A stretch of 64,000 bases of DNA, from the NCBI GenBank assembly GCA_009746045.1, contig RPFO01000154.1:5366146-5430145 (forward strand). The letters run 5' to 3'. Position numbers and translations under genes: made by a program. Within the stretch, counting starts at the first letter, position 1. Every line of letters begins with the position of its first letter. Under the pieces are notes generated by a model. That model saw only the letters and a list, made by a program, of their open reading frames with translations. It had not been told where the DNA came from and searched no databases. This DNA is from Mesostigma viride (Eukaryota; Streptophyta; Mesostigmatophyceae; Mesostigmatales; Mesostigmataceae). Below are positions 1-12,500 of this stretch, one piece after another.

Positions 1-2
1 AC

Positions 3-1679
3 CTCCCAGGTCAGGAACCGTGTGTGGAGGACCTCATACACTCTCAAAAGCTACACCCTTCAGCGTTTGGGCTTGGTAGATGGGATGTTGCATCCATGTC
101 TCCCCTGTCCTATGATGATATTGTACGGGACTGCCAGACGCAGATTGGGTTTCTTAAGTGGCTTGAGGCTTTTACCAAAGCCAGGGAGGAGTGGGTTGTT
201 CCAGATGCACGTAGTCCCACACACACACCACCTGTGACTCCTCTTGATGCTATGCCAGCTGGAGCCAAGAAGCTAAGGTTAAAGTTTGTGTGCAAGCATA
301 AACCTCAGGCTGATGGGGGACCACCCATTTTCCATGCTAGGCCATGTGTTACTGAGTTCAGGGGCTCTACAGAGCTGACAGAGGCTGAGCTTTATACTCC
401 TGGTATTCAGCAAACGTCTCTCAAGGTGTTGCTTTCCTTGTTTTTGCATCAGCTTAATACAGGGAAGGATTATGTGTGTAAAGCCACAGATATCAAAAGA
501 GCCTTTCTAAAGGGGGACCCTGCCATAGCACAGCAGGTCTGGAGAGGTCAGGTATACGTGGTGAATACTCCTAAGGTGTGGCACAGGGATATTGTTCAAC
601 CCTTGTTGAGGCCAAACCTGGGGGTTGAAGGGTTGCAGTCAGCTCCAAAAATTTTTAGGCTGTCTGCACAGGAGGTATTCATGAAGCTAGGGGCCACCTA
701 TGATGACATTGACCCTTGCTTGTTTGTCATCCCACACCCTGATGGAATGATGATGTTTGTCTGGCATGGGGATGATCAGTTAATCTCAGGTCCTAGAGCT
801 GCAGTGGATGCTTTCATAGCTCAGGTGTCTGCCAGTTTTGAGATTGGCAAGCAGCTAGAGCTGGGCAAGGAGCCAGTCAAGTTCTGTGGCATGATGCTTG
901 AGTTGCTGCAGCAGCAGGGCAGCTGGGTTTGTTCCATGCAGGCCTCTGCTGAATACATTAAGTCTTGTCTGGATGTCCTGCCTGTTCACATCACCCCTGA
1001 CATGTGCCCTACCATTAGAGGCAAGCTTGGTTGGCTATGTGCTACATGTGCACCCCACCTGGCTTTTGTGAGCAGGGTAGATGATGAGGTACTACAGGAG
1101 GTAGGAGCACGGGCAATCAAGCAGTTGTTGCATGATGGTCCACCTTTGATGCTTCACTCACTGGACCTGTTTACTCCCATTCACATCACGTGCATGATGG
1201 ATAGTTCAATGGAGTCCAGGGTAGTTACCAAGGTTCAAGCCAGAGAGGCTGGATTGTTTTTCCTGCATAACCAAGGTGGGAAGAAGTCACTAGTCTCCTG
1301 GTTCAGTAGATTGCACAAGAGGAAAGCTGTGAGTAGCAATGTAGCTGAATGCAGGGCTGTGGTATCTTCTGTCTTGCATGCAAGGTATCTCAATCACTTG
1401 CTGGTCTGGCTTCAACACCAGGCTGGTAGCTCTGCAGGAGTGAAAGCACATTTGCTGACTGACTCTCAATCTATCATCTCTTTCCTTGCCAATCCTTTGG
1501 CTGTACACTCGGACCTGGATTGGATTGTGCTAAAACAGGAATGCAAGTACCTGGAGTCTAAAGCCCACGTCAGGGACAAAGACAATGCTGCAGATGCACT
1601 GACCAAGGTGCCACAAGCAGCAGGACCACAATACCAGGTCTTGTATGGGTTGATGAACCCTGGTTACAGTCTGAAGTGA
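3..1679 (+). CDS. Ty1/copia pol, RT and RNase H, 5' partial
   Basis: Open from the window edge (reading frame from base 3), so the start lies outside. It encodes the C-terminal half of a copia polyprotein: reverse transcriptase followed by RNase H. RT signatures are seen in order: RPCVTEFRGS, then TDIKRAFLKGD (the usual DVKxAFLNG block), GLQSAPKIF (the GLKQAPRxW block), DDIDPCLF, and the catalytic box VWHGDDQLISG. In that box the usual YVDD reads HGDD, an H/G variant at the two positions before the Asp pair. RNase H follows with MMDSS, the SSNVAECRAV block, LLTDSQS and the C-terminal KAHVRDKDNAADALTK. No internal stop or frameshift in 559 codons, so the copy is recent or under constraint. Order RT then RNase H without downstream integrase fits copia rather than gypsy. 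A second, decayed member lies at 50.8-54.8 kb on the other strand. Confidence 0.9.
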   Translation, partial: LPGQEPCVEDLIHSQKLHPSAFGLGRWDVASMSPLSYDDIVRDCQTQIGFLKWLEAFTKAREEWVVPDARSPTHTPPVTPLDAMPAGAKKLRLKFVCKHKPQADGGPPIFHARPCVTEFRGSTELTEAELYTPGIQQTSLKVLLSLFLHQLNTGKDYVCKATDIKRAFLKGDPAIAQQVWRGQVYVVNTPKVWHRDIVQPLLRPNLGVEGLQSAPKIFRLSAQEVFMKLGATYDDIDPCLFVIPHPDGMMMFVWHGDDQLISGPRAAVDAFIAQVSASFEIGKQLELGKEPVKFCGMMLELLQQQGSWVCSMQASAEYIKSCLDVLPVHITPDMCPTIRGKLGWLCATCAPHLAFVSRVDDEVLQEVGARAIKQLLHDGPPLMLHSLDLFTPIHITCMMDSSMESRVVTKVQAREAGLFFLHNQGGKKSLVSWFSRLHKRKAVSSNVAECRAVVSSVLHARYLNHLLVWLQHQAGSSAGVKAHLLTDSQSIISFLANPLAVHSDLDWIVLKQECKYLESKAHVRDKDNAADALTKVPQAAGPQYQVLYGLMNPGYSLK

Positions 1680-2052
1680 CTGGCACGTTGTACATGTTAG
1701 CCCATGACCCCCTGCCTAATACTGCAGCTGAAAGGCTGCAGTGGCAGCTGGGTAGTTTTCTGACAGTGAGAAGCACTGGTCTAGAAAGTTGGGACATGAT
1801 GAATGTGTTATTTATTGAATAAAATTTTGTGAGACACTTGTTTGGATGACCATGACATGCTGGGGCCTGGAGCACCCATCTCACTCAGTTAAGAAACCAT
1901 GCTTGAGACATGGGGCCTTTTTAATGCATCTCTTGTACATGTGTGAGGTGACCTTTGGGTCCTAGTAGGTTATCTGACAGTTTTTAAGGCATTGGGAATG
2001 GCTGCGTCCATTTGATGGCTATGTGTGTTTCTGTTGAAACCCAAAGAAAACT

Positions 2053-2669
2053 TAAAGTGGGAGTTAGTCTAAGTCTCCCGCCTGTAGCCTAAGTGGACAC
2101 GTGCCAGCACCGCCGGCGCCCAATTGGGTACTGGGACGGTGCTGGACTAGAACAGTCGTGGCATGGACACGTGGCTGTACTCAGTATGTGATGAGCCGGT
2201 ACCTCAGTACCGGGACTGTAGTTGTCATGTTAGGACTAACTAGATCAGGTTGTAACTGATAGGTTAGTCCGTCCAGGATCAGTAAGTTAGTTTAACTTAC
2301 GCAAAGTCTGGCCAGCCATCGTTGACGGCTGGCCAGCAGTATATGTGCCACATTATCCTAATGCCAAGGTGTCTCGTCGTTCACACACACACGCCATTTG
2401 GCAGTGCCCAAGCATTCCAAGCTTCGTGTTGCATAACTGTTACATCAGATTTTATTACAGCTTTTTGACGCAACTTCCGTCAGCATTCCACACATGACCG
2501 GCCGTTCAAACAAACGGCGCCTGACTTACAAAAGGCAAAGCTAGTTGCCAGTAGGATTCCCCGGTAAACAACAAGTCGTCCCCATTCGTCTAACAAGCCT
2601 CTCTGCATGTACAGCCACAAGGTTGTGGCGGCCCTTTCTTTCCCGCATTCTGTTTAATAAACTATTTTC
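2053..2669 (+). mobile_element. Probable polypurine tract and 3' LTR of the copia element
   Basis: After the pol stop and about 370 nt of untranslated sequence comes AAAGTGGGAG (2053-2062), the type of polypurine tract that precedes copia 3' LTRs in plants. About 600 bases follow with a TATA-like stretch near 2340 and an AATAAA near 2655, ending TTTTCA at 2669. The boundaries are inferred: no second LTR is in the window to align, and the start does not show a clear TG. Confidence 0.45.
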
Positions 2670-2684
2670 AGAGAAATCCGAGTA

Positions 2685-3116
2685 TGCCGGTTTCCAGGGT
2701 TTCCGCATGAAAGTTGGGTGAGAAACTGGAAAAAACTACGTTTCCTTTGCCCCAGTACCTCAACAAACTCGTAGAAACCTAATTATCAACCTTTGAACGC
2801 ATCATCATGGTCGTGCCACCCAACAGCCACTGAAATTCGCGCGAAAACTGGCGAGATCTACCTGCCGCCATCGCCGTCGTCTTCACCTTCGTCCCTCGCC
2901 TGATTTCAGTGGTACATATTTGTTTGCAGCTGTCACCAAAAAAATACCAAAAATACCAGGATTTTTTCTTGAATTCTATGAGATGTTTCTGACCTATGTT
3001 GAAAGTTTCAGACCAAAAATCGCATGTTTAATAGGTTTGCCACGTGTCAGATTACAACGCGATACATCGCGTTCTGACCCTACAACGCGATGTATCGCGT
3101 TGTAAAAAAACACGGG
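2685..3116 (+). mobile_element. Right-end fragment of TTAA-flanked DNA transposon
   Basis: About 430 bases are a close copy of 23688-24129, the right end of the complete element at 22.39-24.13 kb. It ends in two copies of the palindrome AACGCGAT-(2)-ATCGCGTT and then CACGGG followed by TTAA (3117-3120). The matching left end (TTAACCCGTG) is not found upstream, so this is a fragment abutting the copia LTR. Confidence 0.75.
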
Positions 3117-3159
3117 TTAAAAGCCATATCAAGGAGAATGTATTAAAGCCATATGCCTT

Positions 3160-3220
3160 ATCTCTGGGATATGTGCTACAGATCCTCCCAACGGAGTTAT
3201 GTTTCTAATTAAGGGGAGGT
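3160..3220 (+). repeat. LINE/ORF1-only type 3' end with tail
   Basis: Contains the shared 3' hairpin (CTCC, CAAC loop, GGAG) followed by a short AT-rich tail CTAATTAA. It directly follows the transposon fragment. See the 3' hairpin finding. Confidence 0.6.
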
Positions 3221-5540
3221 GGCACCCCCAAAACCTTAAAAATTGACCTATGCTAATATCACTTGAAATTCATTTGCACAATGCTAAGTTATGATTGTGG
3301 GCACTAAATAACATCTCTAGTGAGTTGTCCATGCACTTGTTGGGGGTACTACCCCCATATATACGCCAATAATGCGCTATAAATAGCAAAAGACGCTAAT
3401 TAGGGCTGGGTACGCCCCAGTCAATGCACACATTTATTTGCAAAACTGTCTGCAGCGTTTTTAGTTCCCTGAGTTTGTAGCTTGCCGAGCTATTTACATC
3501 ATGGAAAGGGCTAAACCTCGAACAGTTATTAATTTCCCCGCAAAACGACCCATTTTTTACCGGACATTGGGAATAACTTTTCATAAACACGTCAAAAAAA
3601 TACTTTTTTCTGCAGCAAAAATCCGTCTAACAGGGGGACAACTGTCTTCCAAGTCCCAGGTCATTCCGACAAGTCTAGCTCAAGTTATAAAGTTAAACGT
3701 GCTAAAACCTGAACATAAGCTAAAGGAGGGTTTTCTTTGTACAAGGCCAGTTAGGCATGATGTTTTCCATCCAAAAAGCCTGAAAGCATGCCCTACTCGA
3801 TCACAAAACATAAGCAAACAGCTAGGCACCTCATCTGCCCTCACCTGCCCTCAGCATGGCCAACCTTGCCAGCCCAAGCATAGCAACACGATCCTTAGGC
3901 ATACATGCCAAGAGAGCATACACAACAGTCAACCCAAGGTTACCTTGTAAACTTCATGATTAGAACTGAGCAAATCTATGACCAAAAGCACATATAAATA
4001 ACTCTAGCACACTGATGACGACCCATGCTCACGGTTTGGGGTCACTGTGACACGCACTGATGGGTTCCCTAGACGACCACCTGACAGGCGCTAAGGACCA
4101 CTCAGTAACCAAGTTAATACAATTACACTTTACATGCCATTCAACATGCATCAAATACATGCTGAATATGTTATGAAGCACAAAGGGGTGGCCACACACC
4201 TCATACACCTTCACCCTCCCTCGAGCATGGCCAGATATATAAGCATGTGAATAGCAATAATGATGATGGCACTAAAATGCCTAACCAGCACTATCTATGT
4301 TTCTCCCACGTTAGAGTGTAAGGTTTATGCCAACCAAGCTAATCAACACAGCAACAACTCCTTCACTGCCCTACCTGAGATGGGCAACAAACTGGAACTA
4401 TGGAGGGCAAGGAACCGAGGAGATCATGGCATACAAAGCTTGCATGCAGTCAACCTTGTCAACCATGGTTGGCTCAGCACATCGCAGTCTTTTCACATCA
4501 TCATATCAAGGGAAAGCTCAAATAAACCAATGGTGGCAGCTATCTACATGCAGTCACACAAATGCAATATCTCCAACATGATCGCCAATAAAACACTTCC
4601 TCCCCTGCACGATAAAATGGAAAGAAACCATTGGCGGCCCTCCAGCGCATGAGCGCTGTGATGCCGCTGCGAAGAGAGGGTGCGTCACTCTCACACAACA
4701 AGAAGCTTCCATACGCACACCATCCTTGCCAGAACACGTTTTATGAAATGCCTTAAACCTTCCCGAGAAGCTATAGGCTTGGACTGAAGCGGCCCTGACC
4801 ACGACATCAACGAAAACAATCTAAAGCTGCCAGGTATTCGGCAAGCAACGGCGAGCTAGCTGGCGGAAACTGCCCAAAAAGAACGCAAAAAACTTCGAAC
4901 GATGAGCTCATAGAAGAAAGAACTGATAGCACATAACATTCGCGACAAATCTATACATTGCCCTCGCAGATCCCTCGCTCAGGCGCGCAACAACGGCCGT
5001 TCTTCCATGGAAGGTTCCGACATGCACTGCGCAGGCCTGAAGAATTACTTACCGAGAATGGCCGAAAATGTAGCAAAAAGCACCAGTTCAGTTTGGAATT
5101 CAATGCTACCGATATTAATGCATCCTTCACGGTCAAAAAGCCCCCCCAAACTGCGAATTTACTGCCGCTATCACGAATTCTATTTTATTCCGCGCGACCA
5201 AAAACTGCAGTTTGCCCCCCATGCCGATGGCAGTAAAAGAAAGCAGCGAGATTCTAAACCAGCTACTTGCCGCCACAATCCAACATCATTACATCATCGT
5301 CTTCAACATTCGAGCAATTTTTTTGCATTTCTCTAGCCCTACATTGCTAGTTTCGCCTAAACGCAGTCGCCATGGCCACTTCCGCAAGGGGTGCGCGCAC
5401 CGTGCACCCACTTTTCACGGTACGGCTGGTACCGCGAATTTTTTGGCGCGGAAAATATTCGGCGCGCCACGTCCCCTTAATTAATTAATCCATTCCATCC
5501 CATCCCCTCCCACTGAGGACTTATGCTCACGTGACGCAGT
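3221..5540. other. No gene recognised
   Basis: Short open frames occur on both strands but none shows a protein motif or a convincing splice context. From about 4960 to 5500 the sequence is richer in short repeats and ends in an AATTAATTAATC stretch near 5485. Confidence 0.6.
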
Positions 5541-5544
5541 CACA

Positions 5545-5690
5545 TGTCTAAGGAACCTAGGCGACTAATTGGCGCCGCGTCGGTCGTGACGTTGTTTGCT
5601 CCGTTGGATCTGCATCTACGGCGATCGTGGGTTGTTTCGAAACCCGGTCGATGAGATTTTACGGAGAAGTCAGGTATATAAGTGATCCTT
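5545..5690 (-). repeat. Partial copy of the long-TIR element, inverted
   Basis: About 135 bases are the reverse complement of 9045-9180, over 90% identical by eye, including GGCGCCGCGTCGGTCGTGAC and the segment around CGAAACCCGGTCGATGAG. The matching segment lies inside the element at 8.8-9.46 kb; a further partial copy is at 40.02-40.28 kb. Confidence 0.8.
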
Positions 5691-5959
5691 ATTTTCCACG
5701 TCGGGTGGAATGAATTTAACTGGCGTGTCATGTTGACGGGTGCCGATCGAGGGTCGGGCCACGCTCTTTGAGAACTTGAGTATTTGAGAACTGGACTCGA
5801 ATTGAAGTTGAAGTTCCGAAGTGGACTCGAGACAATCAGTATACAACAAATCCGTACAAACAATTGGTATAAAACAACCATATAGAACAAACATCGGTAT
5901 AAAACAAATCGGTATAAAACAAAATCGGCCATGGGGATACTATGTCCCAACCCCTGTTC

Positions 5960-6230
5960 GCCTGCGGGTTAGTAAAGCCAATTCTCCCCGGCGTTGCCAC
6001 ACAAGGACAATTCCTTGATAGCCGATGGGATCCGCCGGCCCCTGTCGAGTACAACCCAGAGACTGGAGAACACGAAGACGAGGTGGCCGAGATCGTGGAC
6101 CACCATCGTCCTCAGACCAATTTCACCTAGCTGCGCTACCAAGCTAGCAAGTTGGTGTGCAGGCGCGCCGACATGCGCGCCGACCTTCCAGAGACTGCCG
6201 TCAGGCCCCAACAGGTTCTGTCTGACGTCT
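5960..6230 (+). pseudogene. Possible Ty3/gypsy chromodomain remnant
   Basis: The frame reads RWDPPAPVEYNPETGEHED followed by EVAEIVDHH, which resembles the linker and first strand of chromodomains at the C-terminus of gypsy integrases (usual form PPPVxVxGExExEVExILDHR). A stop interrupts after NFT, followed in frame by LRYQASKL. Nothing else of a gypsy element is recognisable around it. This could be coincidence. Confidence 0.3.
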
Positions 6231-6419
6231 AGGGCCGACCCGGCCCCTAGAAGATCTCGTACTTCTGGCTAGGCCCAAAATAACTGGTCCGAAACACACA
6301 AAGAACCAAATAAACACACAAAGTCCCGAACTTGGGACAAATTCCCAAGTCAGTCCCGAGTTGAGTCCTATAGTTGGGCGGACTATGAATTAAGCGAGCT
6401 ATCGAAAGTCCCAAACGAA

Positions 6420-6424
6420 TTACA
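6420..6424 (-). terminator. TGTAA poly(A)-type signal of the RTX/Root_cap gene
   Basis: TGTAA on the minus strand lies about 100 nt beyond the stop codon at 6526-6528. TGTAA is the common nuclear polyadenylation signal in green algae. The pentamer is short, so position is the main support. Confidence 0.35.
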
Positions 6425-6525
6425 AATGACTTTCGACTTATTTATTGAAGGCTTTGTTACGCCCATACAAAGGTCTGGGCCGTAACACTAAGCTGTGGTG
6501 AGACACTAGTAATAAGACCATGGTA

Positions 6526-9500
6526 CTACACCCTTTCCGCCCCGCGTTTAGACTGCGGCACAAACTTGGCATAGCGGCAGTCCGCCGTGAACATGCCGCT
6601 GGTCGCATAGTCCTCGTCGGTGCCCTCCATGGGCACCTCTGCGCCCTGCTTGGAGAAGGACTGGCCCAGGATGCCGTGGACTGCACCCGCTGCCTTAAAC
6701 TCCTTGACTTGGAAGTTCTGTAAAATGAAACACATCCCGAGGCGCACAGTGCATACTCAGGTGGCGACAGACTTAGGCAGCCACAACACACAAGATTTGG
6801 CATGATGTTGAGATGGCTTTCATCCCAGGATTGCAACATCCAGTCATAACCAAGCAGCAAAGCACAACTTTAAGCATGTATTCAGTCTTGTGCCACAGGA
6901 TGGAAACTCTTAAGCAAGAAAAACATTACTCCATACACGTCTGCAGCACAGCATGCATGCGAGCATGTCCTCACTGACATGTCAGAACCCCAACGGAGAA
7001 CCGACTAGATCATAAATCACTAATACCAAACATAGAAAACAAAAAACAAGCTGAGGGGATGATTATTTAATTACTCAAAAGCACGCAACTGCGTCACGTG
7101 AGTACGAATGAAGGAACCTTATACCCCTTAACACAAAGAGGGATGGCGCCCTCTCACTAGCTTGCACTCCCTTCTCTCCATCGTAGCTCCGAGGGATAGT
7201 GATTCTTCCTCGAGAATCAACTAGGGTGCAACCACACAGGCGTGCACTACATAACCGTCTGATATGAAAATGCATACAATTACATTTACGGAAAGCAACG
7301 CCAACTAATTTTAGGGGCATGCAACTTGTGCAAGCATTTCCATGCAGTGAAAAATTAAAGATTATGATGTGTTGAATGTTGTCATTCTCGGAATTTCTTG
7401 TTGAGAGATATCTTTCCGAGAACCAATTCAAAAACAAAACACAAATAACATGGGCCAAACAGCGGCACTCTCTCCTATTTACATTACATTACATTATTTC
7501 ATTTGTACATTTTGTAGTACTCCCTCTTCAGTCTTCCCCCTCCCCATCTGACTCTTCCCCCAACACAAAATCAGTTACACTTCTTTACTCCCCCATCTTT
7601 ACGCACATTTAAAACCCTTCACCCCTGGTACAAAAAGAGCCTTTCCAAATGTGAAATATGTGCAAGAATGTACCCAACTCACCAGAAAGTTCTTGCCGGG
7701 TCCCTTGTTGGCTTCCCAGAACGCCGCGCGCACCACCTCCACCACAATCTCGATCATGCCCGGCGCACTGATGTAAACGCGTGTCCTCCTGCGGGTCACC
7801 ATCAGCCCCGAAGGCAGCTTGCGGGTGCCCAGCTTGCCCTCCATGGGGACCTGGGCAAATGAGACATTCATCGAGGCATGGAACGGATTAACAAAACGCA
7901 CTGTTGTTATTTATCTTTTTAGTGGCCCCTCGATCATCACACGAAAGGCACACAGCTTGATGTGCCAGTGTGGGATAACATCATGCCCACAATTCGCAAA
8001 GAGATATTGTAATATTGGGCATTCCATCCCACACGGACATTGAAATGACATACCGTAGAGGTAAACATCACTTTGCAACAAATTGTTTTGCAAACCAATT
8101 ACTAGAAGAAAGTGAATGCTTGTTATGCACAACTCTTTCCACATGAAAATGCGACGCGGCGCTCTATTTGTATACAGTCCAATGAACTATTTGTATACCG
8201 TCTATCTATACAAAATGAAGTACACAAGAAGAGCATCATTTGAACAAGAGTTTGGGAGCCGGAATAAAGCAAAACATTAGTTAACCCCATTCACTCCCAA
8301 GAATCACCAGTCTTTCTTGAAACAAGGAGTGGACCGGGACATCATGAATGAATGGCAAGATGAAATCAAGTAAGAAAACAATTCAGGACGTAGTGCCTGC
8401 CCCCAAGTAACAGAGAAACCTAGGGTGAGTGGACAGAAGGAAACTACCTAGGTGACACACTGCGTTAATTGGCTGTATTCCCAATCCGCCAAGCAGAACA
8501 GACGTTAAAAACCCTCATTCAATATCTGTGTAACTTCGACTTGCTCACAAAATGCCTACAAACTACATTAGCTTTGAACCAATCCTACTACTTGCGAAAT
8601 TGGCCTCTAGGGCTTGCCATGCAAATTTCTTTCGTCACAAAATATGGCCACTGGAACGAGCCGCCGTCACGTCACAAGCATGGCCAAGAGCATGTGGATC
8701 CTTTTGAGCAAACAACAGGTCTATTTTGAGAGTGTTGCACAAAAGTATGGCATGAAATAAAACGCGTATTGCCGTATTTTTGCGGCTCAGTATTATTTAA
8801 AGACATTTTTCCTCCTGTTCACCTTTGCCCGGACTTACAGACTTTTTTTTTGCAAACTTATAGCCCGAGGCGGGGCCCGAGATTAATTAAGAGGTACCTT
8901 GAAATTAAATAAGAGACATGCCTCTATCAAGATATATTTTTGGACGCGAGTTTCGATTGGCGTTAACTTGTAGTATTGGACGACAAGTCGACAACATGTC
9001 AAGCCGTTTACATTTTCACGTAGTTGTCGAAAAAGGGTCAGCTATATACCCGACTTCTCCGTCAAATCTCATCGACCGGGTTTCGAAACAACCCACGAAC
9101 GCCGTAGATGCAGATCCAACGGAGTAAACAACGTCACGACCGACGCGGCGCCAAATAGTCGCCTAGGTTCCAAGCTTTTCTGCGAGCCATTTTCGTGCCG
9201 CGTCGTGTACTCGGGATCCGGGATTCCGGGAACTCCGTCCAATACCGTCGTGCAGTACCACCAATGCACTACCAATCTATCAATCGTAAAATACTACGAC
9301 TTAACGCCAACAGAAACTCGCCTCCAAAACTATATATTCATAGAGGCACGCCTCTTATTTAATTTCAAGGTACCTCTTATTTAATCTCAGCCCCCGCAGA
9401 CTTGTCTTCTCCCGGTTAGGGCTAAGTTTTGCAAAAAACCCAAGTCCTAAGTCGAAACCATTTTTTCCTCCTGTTATTTGCCAACCGGGCTCCTTGTGTC

Positions 9501-12500
9501 TTTCCTCCACCCAAACTGTTCAGCTCATCTCACACTGCCTGGACTGCAACCGTTGAAGCAAAAACTCATCAAAACGCCTCAGAAAATACCAACGACTTAC
9601 CCCGTTCAAGACGATGGTCCCAAACGAGGCGGCGTAGGGGGCCCCTGGGCGTGAGTCAGCATCCACCAGCACGCGGTCGTTCCCGTACATGATGCTGATC
9701 TGGTCCATCCACGTGCGGGCGTCGCCATCCTGGTTGGAGACACGGCTATCATTGGCTGCCTTAATGCTGGCACCGCCAGCGGCATCCGATGCGCCAGCAG
9801 CACCCATGAGCCTCACGTTCATGTGTAGCCGCTCGTCTGACAGCACGCAGTACGAACGCTGCGCACGGCCCTTAAAGTCAAAATGGTCGCCGCGCGCGCT
9901 CACAAAGTGGGGGTCGGATGTGGCAGACGAGAGATCAACCACGCGCACAGGGCCGCTGAACACCGCCTCTCCCACATTGCCAAAGGATTCGAACAAGCCC
10001 GCCAGGAAGGCGGTGAAATCCGCTGACAGGAAGCGGTCCTTGATGTATTGCACGGTGTGGCTCACCGATCCAAACACGATCCTGATATCGATCTCATCCT
10101 CTGCCGGCTCATCCAGCTGCAGCAGTTTCCGCCGGCTGCTGCTGCTTCCACCAAACGTGAGTCTCACGCCCCCCTGGCAGGGGGGGATCTCAAACCAGGC
10201 GGCGAGCAACTCACGAATCCTGTCAACATCGAGGGTGTCGTTGTACCTGCACGTGGCAAAGGATAGGCGGAAGCTGCCCTGGACATACTCGCTGGAGGTG
10301 CACGAGGGGACGACCAAGGTTTTTTGGCCCTCCACAGGGATGAGGTCGGCGTAACAAGCTGCAGATTGTAGAAAACCGCACCAGCGTGTAGCCAGGGTCG
10401 CACATGGCAGGCACCGATCCAACAAGAAGGCCAAATGTGACAAGGACCAAGTGAGGTTGGTGGCAAGGGGGATGCATTGTCAGCGGAGGTTGGGGTCAAG
10501 TTCATCGCCTAGTGGTTGGCTTAGTAATATGCATAGGCCAATATGTCCATTTACTGTACTGTGGGGAAGCTGCACACAAGTACATTTAGTGAAAGTCACA
10601 TGAAGTGTAATCAGGCTCAATCGATTGATTAACTTGCGTTGGGAGGGCAACTGATCTGGCACCCAGCTGTATTCTGATCACCCAGCTGTATAACCCTGTA
10701 TAAAAGCGGACCACTGATGTGGTTATTAAACCGGTACGCTGGATGGCATGAGTGGCTTATAATTAAAAACACCCAATTGTTGAGGCAGTACTCATGCTGT
10801 TCCAGCATAGAGATGTGTAAAAGGAAATTTACTGCACTGAGCCAGGAAAGAACCGGCCAACCGGGACATTCCAATCTGACAACCATAACCAATCCAGACC
10901 GCTCTACAACTATAAACCTATAAGGCTAATATTTACCACTACCAATCACCACTGTGCTGGAAACACTCCAAGCGACTACCACCATTTACACACACAACAA
11001 ACCCCTCATACTAGTGATCTGCCCTTTGATCAATGGACCGTTCATACACAGTATCAATACAGTGGATCGCTGTGACAGCGATGACACACGGGGTCAGACT
11101 GCAGTGAACCCAATGAGATGCCAGTGTAAGGAGGTTTCTAAGTACTGGCGTCGTTACCATGAATGCAGTGCGCAAGTGGCAGAGAATCTTGATTCAAGGT
11201 CCACCAGGGCTGGCAGTCTGTTGGTTTTGTTTATGTACATGTGCCAGATTTTCTGTGTTGTTCGAGTGGAGAAATAACATCCTATAAGGAATAGTAACCA
11301 GGTGGGGTTCGGCTCGTGAGGCTGGAGAGCCGTAAAGCATCTAAACCTGAAGCTGTACTGCTATTGGATGAGCCAGGTCCTGAATATCTGGGTGTTCTAA
11401 TAATATGCTTGCTCACAAGGGTTGGCCTCTCGTCATAGTAGTAAGATTCTGTGCTGTGGAGTGCTCTGGACAGAGAGATTAGGGCTCAACCCAGGCTCAA
11501 CCAGTTAGTCTCTGGTGTCGCCGGGTGTGCAAATCTAAGGAGAAAATGTCGCAGGTGAATCATGTGCACGTTGACCTATTACTGGAAGATGTCCTTGGAA
11601 ATATCTCATGCTAGCAGTTACTTCCTAGAAGTATTGTATTGTGAGCTGGGCATTCGTTATGAGGTTTTGGCAGGTATGGTGTGGATTTAACAGGACTCCA
11701 GGTGGATGTGCTGACCTGCACGAAAGTTTATATTATCATGGACTTCAAAGGCCATGGAGCATCCATGTATACCAACAGGCATGTGCAAACATTACCCTTA
11801 ATCACAGTGTCTCTATGTTCTTAGCCTCTACAGCACCCAGCGTATAGTGTGTGTGTGTGTGTGTGGTACTATGAGCTTACGTAAACCTATTGAGATCAGG
11901 TTTCAAATTGGACGGGGGCAAGGGCACTAGCTGACGTGGCACTCGTAACTAGTGTGGGCCACACTAATTCTACCCCAAGATACCACCCCGAGATACCGGT
12001 TCGCAATTAGCGTGCGCCACACTAGTTCTACCCCAAGATACCACCCCGAGATACCGGTTCGCAATTAGCGTGGGCCACACTAGTTCTACCCCAAGATACC
12101 ACCCCGAGATACCGGTTCGCAAATAGCGTGGGCCACACTATATACGTTGTGTGCCGTAGCTGGCGCATTGGTCTCTAACATTGGTCCCCTCCTTTCCATA
12201 GTAAGGCTGCCATATTCCTTGCCATTCTGCCCTACACAACAGCCAGCTCTATGCACCCGTCAATCCTAATCATGACGTATGAAGTTAAGAACAATCCATG
12301 GGTCTTAAATAGGACCAGATGTCAACATTTATGTACTTCAGGATTGTGATCATGATGTAAGCAAGCTCGAAAAAAGATTAGGGGAGGGGGGGGGGAGGAG
12401 GGTGATTTAGCAAGGTAGAATTGTAGTTAAAAAAGAAAACATCATGGCACCACAGCCGATTAATTGTGTGACCCACAGCTTGCTAGAAATTAACACCAGA

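Noticed and set aside
3501-3950. 149-codon plus frame
   Set aside because: No motif, AT-rich non-coding context, no splice support.
11953-12140. CRISPR-like array
   Set aside because: Units are contiguous with no spacers, in an intron of a eukaryotic gene.
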